Below are positions 50,337 through 52,666 of a stretch of DNA of 52,666 nt, one piece after another. This DNA is from Polaribacter sp. Its GTDB lineage: Bacteria; Bacteroidota; Bacteroidia; Flavobacteriales; Flavobacteriaceae. The position numbers were made by a program, and so were the translations under genes. Each line of letters starts with the position of its first letter. The first letter of the stretch is position 1. The notes beneath the pieces are model-generated. The model searched no databases, was not told the DNA's origin, and worked only from the letters and a program-made list of their open reading frames with translations. The stretch lies in assembly GCA_029250685.1 (NCBI GenBank), contig JAQXEU010000021.1:1-52666 (forward strand), written 5' to 3'.

Positions 50337-52553
50337 ATGATGTATTCAGCAACCATAGAAGAAGAAAATAAAGAAATTTCCAAACGATACAAGGATCTTT
50401 TAAAAGGATCGTATCAAACATTATCTAAAGAAGATAAAAAGTTGATACGTACTGCCTTTGATTTAGCTGTGGAAGCACATTCTGATCAACGAAGAAAATC
50501 TGGTGAGCCATATATTTATCATCCAATTGCTGTTGCTAAAATTGTTGCCTATGAAATTGGTTTAGGAGCAACTTCTATTGCGGCAGCTTTGTTACACGAT
50601 GTTGTTGAAGACACGTATTATACCGTTGAAGATATGGAGCGCTTGTTTGGAGAGAACATTGCTCGTATTGTAAGTGGATTAACAAAAATTTCTCGTTTAA
50701 ACAAAGAGCAAGATGCTTCTATACAAGCAGAGAATTTCAGAAAAATGTTATTGACTTTAAATGATGATGTTCGTGTAATTTTGATAAAAATTGCAGATCG
50801 ATTGCACAACATGCAAACGATGGATTCTATGCCAGAATACAAACAGGTAAAAATTGCATCAGAAACCTTATACATTTATGCTCCTTTAGCTCACAGACTT
50901 GGTTTGTATAATATTAAAACTGAATTAGAGGACTTAGGTTTAAAATACACAGAGCCAGAAGTTTTTACTGATATTTTAAGTAGAATAAAAGACAGTAAAG
51001 AAGACCAACAAAAATACATTGAATCCTTTGAAGAAATTTTACACAAGGGATTGGAAAAGGAAGATTTTGAATATCAAATTAAAGGAAGAACAAAGTCTAT
51101 TTTTTCTATCCGTAAAAAGATGAAAACTCAGAATGTTTCTTTTGATGAAGTGTATGATAAGTTTGCCATCAGAATTGTTTTCAAACCTGTTACTCAAGAT
51201 GAAAAATTTGATGCTTGGAAAATATATTCAATTGTTACAGATTTCTTTAAACCAAATCCATCTCGATTAAGAGATTGGATTTCTCAACCAAAATCTACTG
51301 GTTACGAAGCCCTACATATTACTGTGATTGGCCCTGACAACAAATGGGTAGAAGTTCAAATTCGTTCAGAAAGAATGGATGAAATTGCTGAAAAAGGATA
51401 TGCAGCGCATTTTAAATACAAACAAGGTGGTGAAAAAGAGAGCGGTTTAGATAGTTGGTTAAATAAATTAAAAGAAACCTTAGAAAATCATTCGGCAAAT
51501 GCTGTAGATTTTGTTGAAGACTTTAAACTTAATTTATATTCTAAAGAAATATTTGTATTTACTCCAAGAGGGGATTTAAAATCATTACCTAAAGGAGCAT
51601 CTGCTTTAGATTTTGCTTTTTCTGTACATACAGATATTGGGTTAAAATGTAGGGGCGCAAAAGTAAACGGGAAATTAGTACCGTTAAGTCACGAATTAAA
51701 AAGTGGTGATCATGTAGAAGTACAAACTTCTGCTGTAAACAAACCAAATGTTAGATGGTTAGATTTTGTAATGACTGCAAGAGCTAGAACAAAAATTAAA
51801 ACCGCATTAAAAGAAGAAGAAAAGAAAATTGCTGAAGAAGGCAAAGCCATTTTAACGAGAAAATTACGTCATTTAAAAATTACATTAAATGATACTGTTA
51901 TTAATGAAATGGCAGCATACTTTTCTTTAAAAACAAGTTTCGATTTATTTTACAGAGTTGGTAATGGCGCTATTGAAAACACTCAATTAAAAGCTTTTGC
52001 AAGTCAAAAAAACAATGCGTTTATTAGTTTTTTCAAGAGTAGGTTAAAAAGATCTCCAAGCAATCAAGTCACTAATAAAGAAGAGGTTACAAATAAATAT
52101 GATGCACTTGTTTTTGGTAAAGAAGATGAAAAATTAGATTACACACTTTCTAAATGTTGCAATCCAATTCCGGGTGATAAAGTATTTGGGTTCTTAACAA
52201 TTAATGACGGAATAAAAGTTCACAAAAAAGATTGTCCAAATGCAATTTCTATGCAATCAAATTATGCCTATAGAGTAATGCTTGCAAAATGGATAGACTC
52301 TTCAAAACAAGAATTTAAAACAATTTTAAAAGTAAGCGGAATTGATAAAAAAGGAATTGTAAACAATCTAACTCGTATCATATCTAATACAATGGATGTA
52401 TATATTCATAACATAAATATATCAGGAGATGATGGTGTTTTTGATGGTAAATTATCATTAAGTGTTAAAAATAAAGCACAATTAAATAAACTAATTTCAA
52501 GTATTAAAAAAGTAGAAGGAGTTCAAAAAGTTGAACGTGTTAATACTATGTAA
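50337..52553 (+). CDS. Bifunctional (p)ppGpp synthetase / hydrolase
   Basis: A 738-residue RelA/SpoT homologue controlling the stringent response. The HD hydrolase domain (about 30-180) has HSDQRRKSGEPYIYHP, LLHDVVEDT and IKIADRLHNM. The synthetase domain (about 235-345) has the RFDD-like region VYDKFAIRIVF, then STGYEALHITV and VEVQIRSERMDEIAEKG. The TGS domain (about 390-450) has EIFVFTPRGDLKSLPKGAS, and a C-terminal ACT domain starts near 655 after the zinc-finger-like YTLSKCCNPIPGD. Both catalytic halves look intact, as expected for the single Rel of Bacteroidota. A fur-like gene follows after 72 nt. Confidence 0.96.
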   Translation: MMYSATIEEENKEISKRYKDLLKGSYQTLSKEDKKLIRTAFDLAVEAHSDQRRKSGEPYIYHPIAVAKIVAYEIGLGATSIAAALLHDVVEDTYYTVEDMERLFGENIARIVSGLTKISRLNKEQDASIQAENFRKMLLTLNDDVRVILIKIADRLHNMQTMDSMPEYKQVKIASETLYIYAPLAHRLGLYNIKTELEDLGLKYTEPEVFTDILSRIKDSKEDQQKYIESFEEILHKGLEKEDFEYQIKGRTKSIFSIRKKMKTQNVSFDEVYDKFAIRIVFKPVTQDEKFDAWKIYSIVTDFFKPNPSRLRDWISQPKSTGYEALHITVIGPDNKWVEVQIRSERMDEIAEKGYAAHFKYKQGGEKESGLDSWLNKLKETLENHSANAVDFVEDFKLNLYSKEIFVFTPRGDLKSLPKGASALDFAFSVHTDIGLKCRGAKVNGKLVPLSHELKSGDHVEVQTSAVNKPNVRWLDFVMTARARTKIKTALKEEEKKIAEEGKAILTRKLRHLKITLNDTVINEMAAYFSLKTSFDLFYRVGNGAIENTQLKAFASQKNNAFISFFKSRLKRSPSNQVTNKEEVTNKYDALVFGKEDEKLDYTLSKCCNPIPGDKVFGFLTINDGIKVHKKDCPNAISMQSNYAYRVMLAKWIDSSKQEFKTILKVSGIDKKGIVNNLTRIISNTMDVYIHNINISGDDGVFDGKLSLSVKNKAQLNKLISSIKKVEGVQKVERVNTM

Positions 52554-52595
52554 ATATCATTTTATAAAAAGGTAAATTATATTGATAAATAACCT

Positions 52596-52603
52596 TAAAT
52601 TTG
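52596..52603 (+). promoter_or_regulatory. -7 promoter box of the gene starting at 52626
   Basis: TAAATTTG fits TAnnTTTG and lies 22 nt before the ATG at 52626. Confidence 0.5.
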
Positions 52604-52625
52604 TTGCTTCGATAAATTCAGAAAA

Positions 52626-52666
52626 ATGGGTACAAAAGAAAACCAAGACATTGTAAAAAATGTTTT
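52626..52666 (+). CDS. Start of a gene cut by the window edge, possibly a Fur-family regulator
   Basis: Only 13 codons are visible (MGTKENQDIVKNV and a final Phe). In flavobacteria the gene after spoT/rel is commonly a Fur-family regulator whose N-terminus is similar (a short polar stretch, then VKxVF). The -7 box at 52596-52603 supports a real start. The family call rests mainly on gene order. Confidence 0.4.
   Translation, partial: MGTKENQDIVKNV

Noticed and set aside
1..52666. tRNA, rRNA, CRISPR arrays, riboswitches and intact insertion sequences
   Set aside because: I looked along both strands and saw no repeated spacer arrays, cloverleaf-type sequence, rRNA motifs or transposase genes. 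A covariance-model scan would be decisive for small RNAs.

Overview
The window reads as chromosomal DNA of a marine-type Flavobacteriaceae (Bacteroidota), close to Polaribacter or Tenacibaculum. The reasons are the strongly AT-rich sequence, start codons without Shine-Dalgarno sequences, Bacteroidota -7 promoter boxes (TAnnTTTG) in front of many genes, and gene families typical of the group: BshA, TPR-AraC regulators, S9B and tricorn-like S41 peptidases, paired outer-surface amidohydrolases, DUF3810, and relA/spoT followed by a fur-like start. Genus-level placement is an inference.

Layout: 1-8.9 kb holds secreted and periplasmic peptidases (M13, S9B DPP-IV), a large BNR/VPS10-like propeller protein, a cold-shock-domain protein and a PLP class IV aminotransferase coupled to a glutaredoxin-like protein. 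9-12.7 kb is a tight four-gene operon for periplasmic sulfite oxidation: Tat-exported molybdopterin sulfite oxidase, membrane-anchored monoheme cytochrome c, lipoprotein rhodanese and sterol desaturase. A perfect TGTAAC-N4-GTTACA palindrome precedes it. The same palindrome recurs before an unknown membrane protein at 22.0 kb with the same spacing to a candidate -7 box. 12.7-24.9 kb holds housekeeping and membrane genes: EamA and MATE exporters, a DEAD-box helicase, MaoC, tricorn-like S41, TRIC, a thioesterase. 25.8-27.4 kb is a genomic scar. hisIE is intact, but hisF has lost its N-terminal two thirds and a neighbouring methyltransferase has lost its catalytic domain. The roughly 250 bp between them look like the tail of a foreign gene followed by an attC-like imperfect hairpin. 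27.4-34.2 kb holds typA, a LETM1-like protein, proline dehydrogenase, aroB, bshA and an N-terminal transketolase half without its partner. 34.6-39.2 kb holds a TPR-AraC sensor regulator split by a (TTAA)3 tract, a secreted GATase-like protein and dnaB. 39.3-44.8 kb holds DUF3810 and two surface amidohydrolases. 44.8-52.7 kb holds two further broken genes, a TrmH-type RNA methyltransferase, DUF2306, an M48 peptidase, relA/spoT and the start of a fur-like gene.

Two themes stand out. One is the number of inactivated genes: amidohydrolase remnant, hisF, methyltransferase, AraC regulator, small secreted protein and TolB/TPR protein, with lesions of different kinds. This suggests decay or strain-specific loss, possibly including histidine auxotrophy. 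The other is regulatory: a CRP/FNR-type dyad shared by the sulfite operon and a distant gene, and several promoters whose -7 box lies only 4-6 nt before the ATG, implying leaderless transcripts. I saw no rRNA, tRNA, CRISPR array, intact insertion sequence or prophage.
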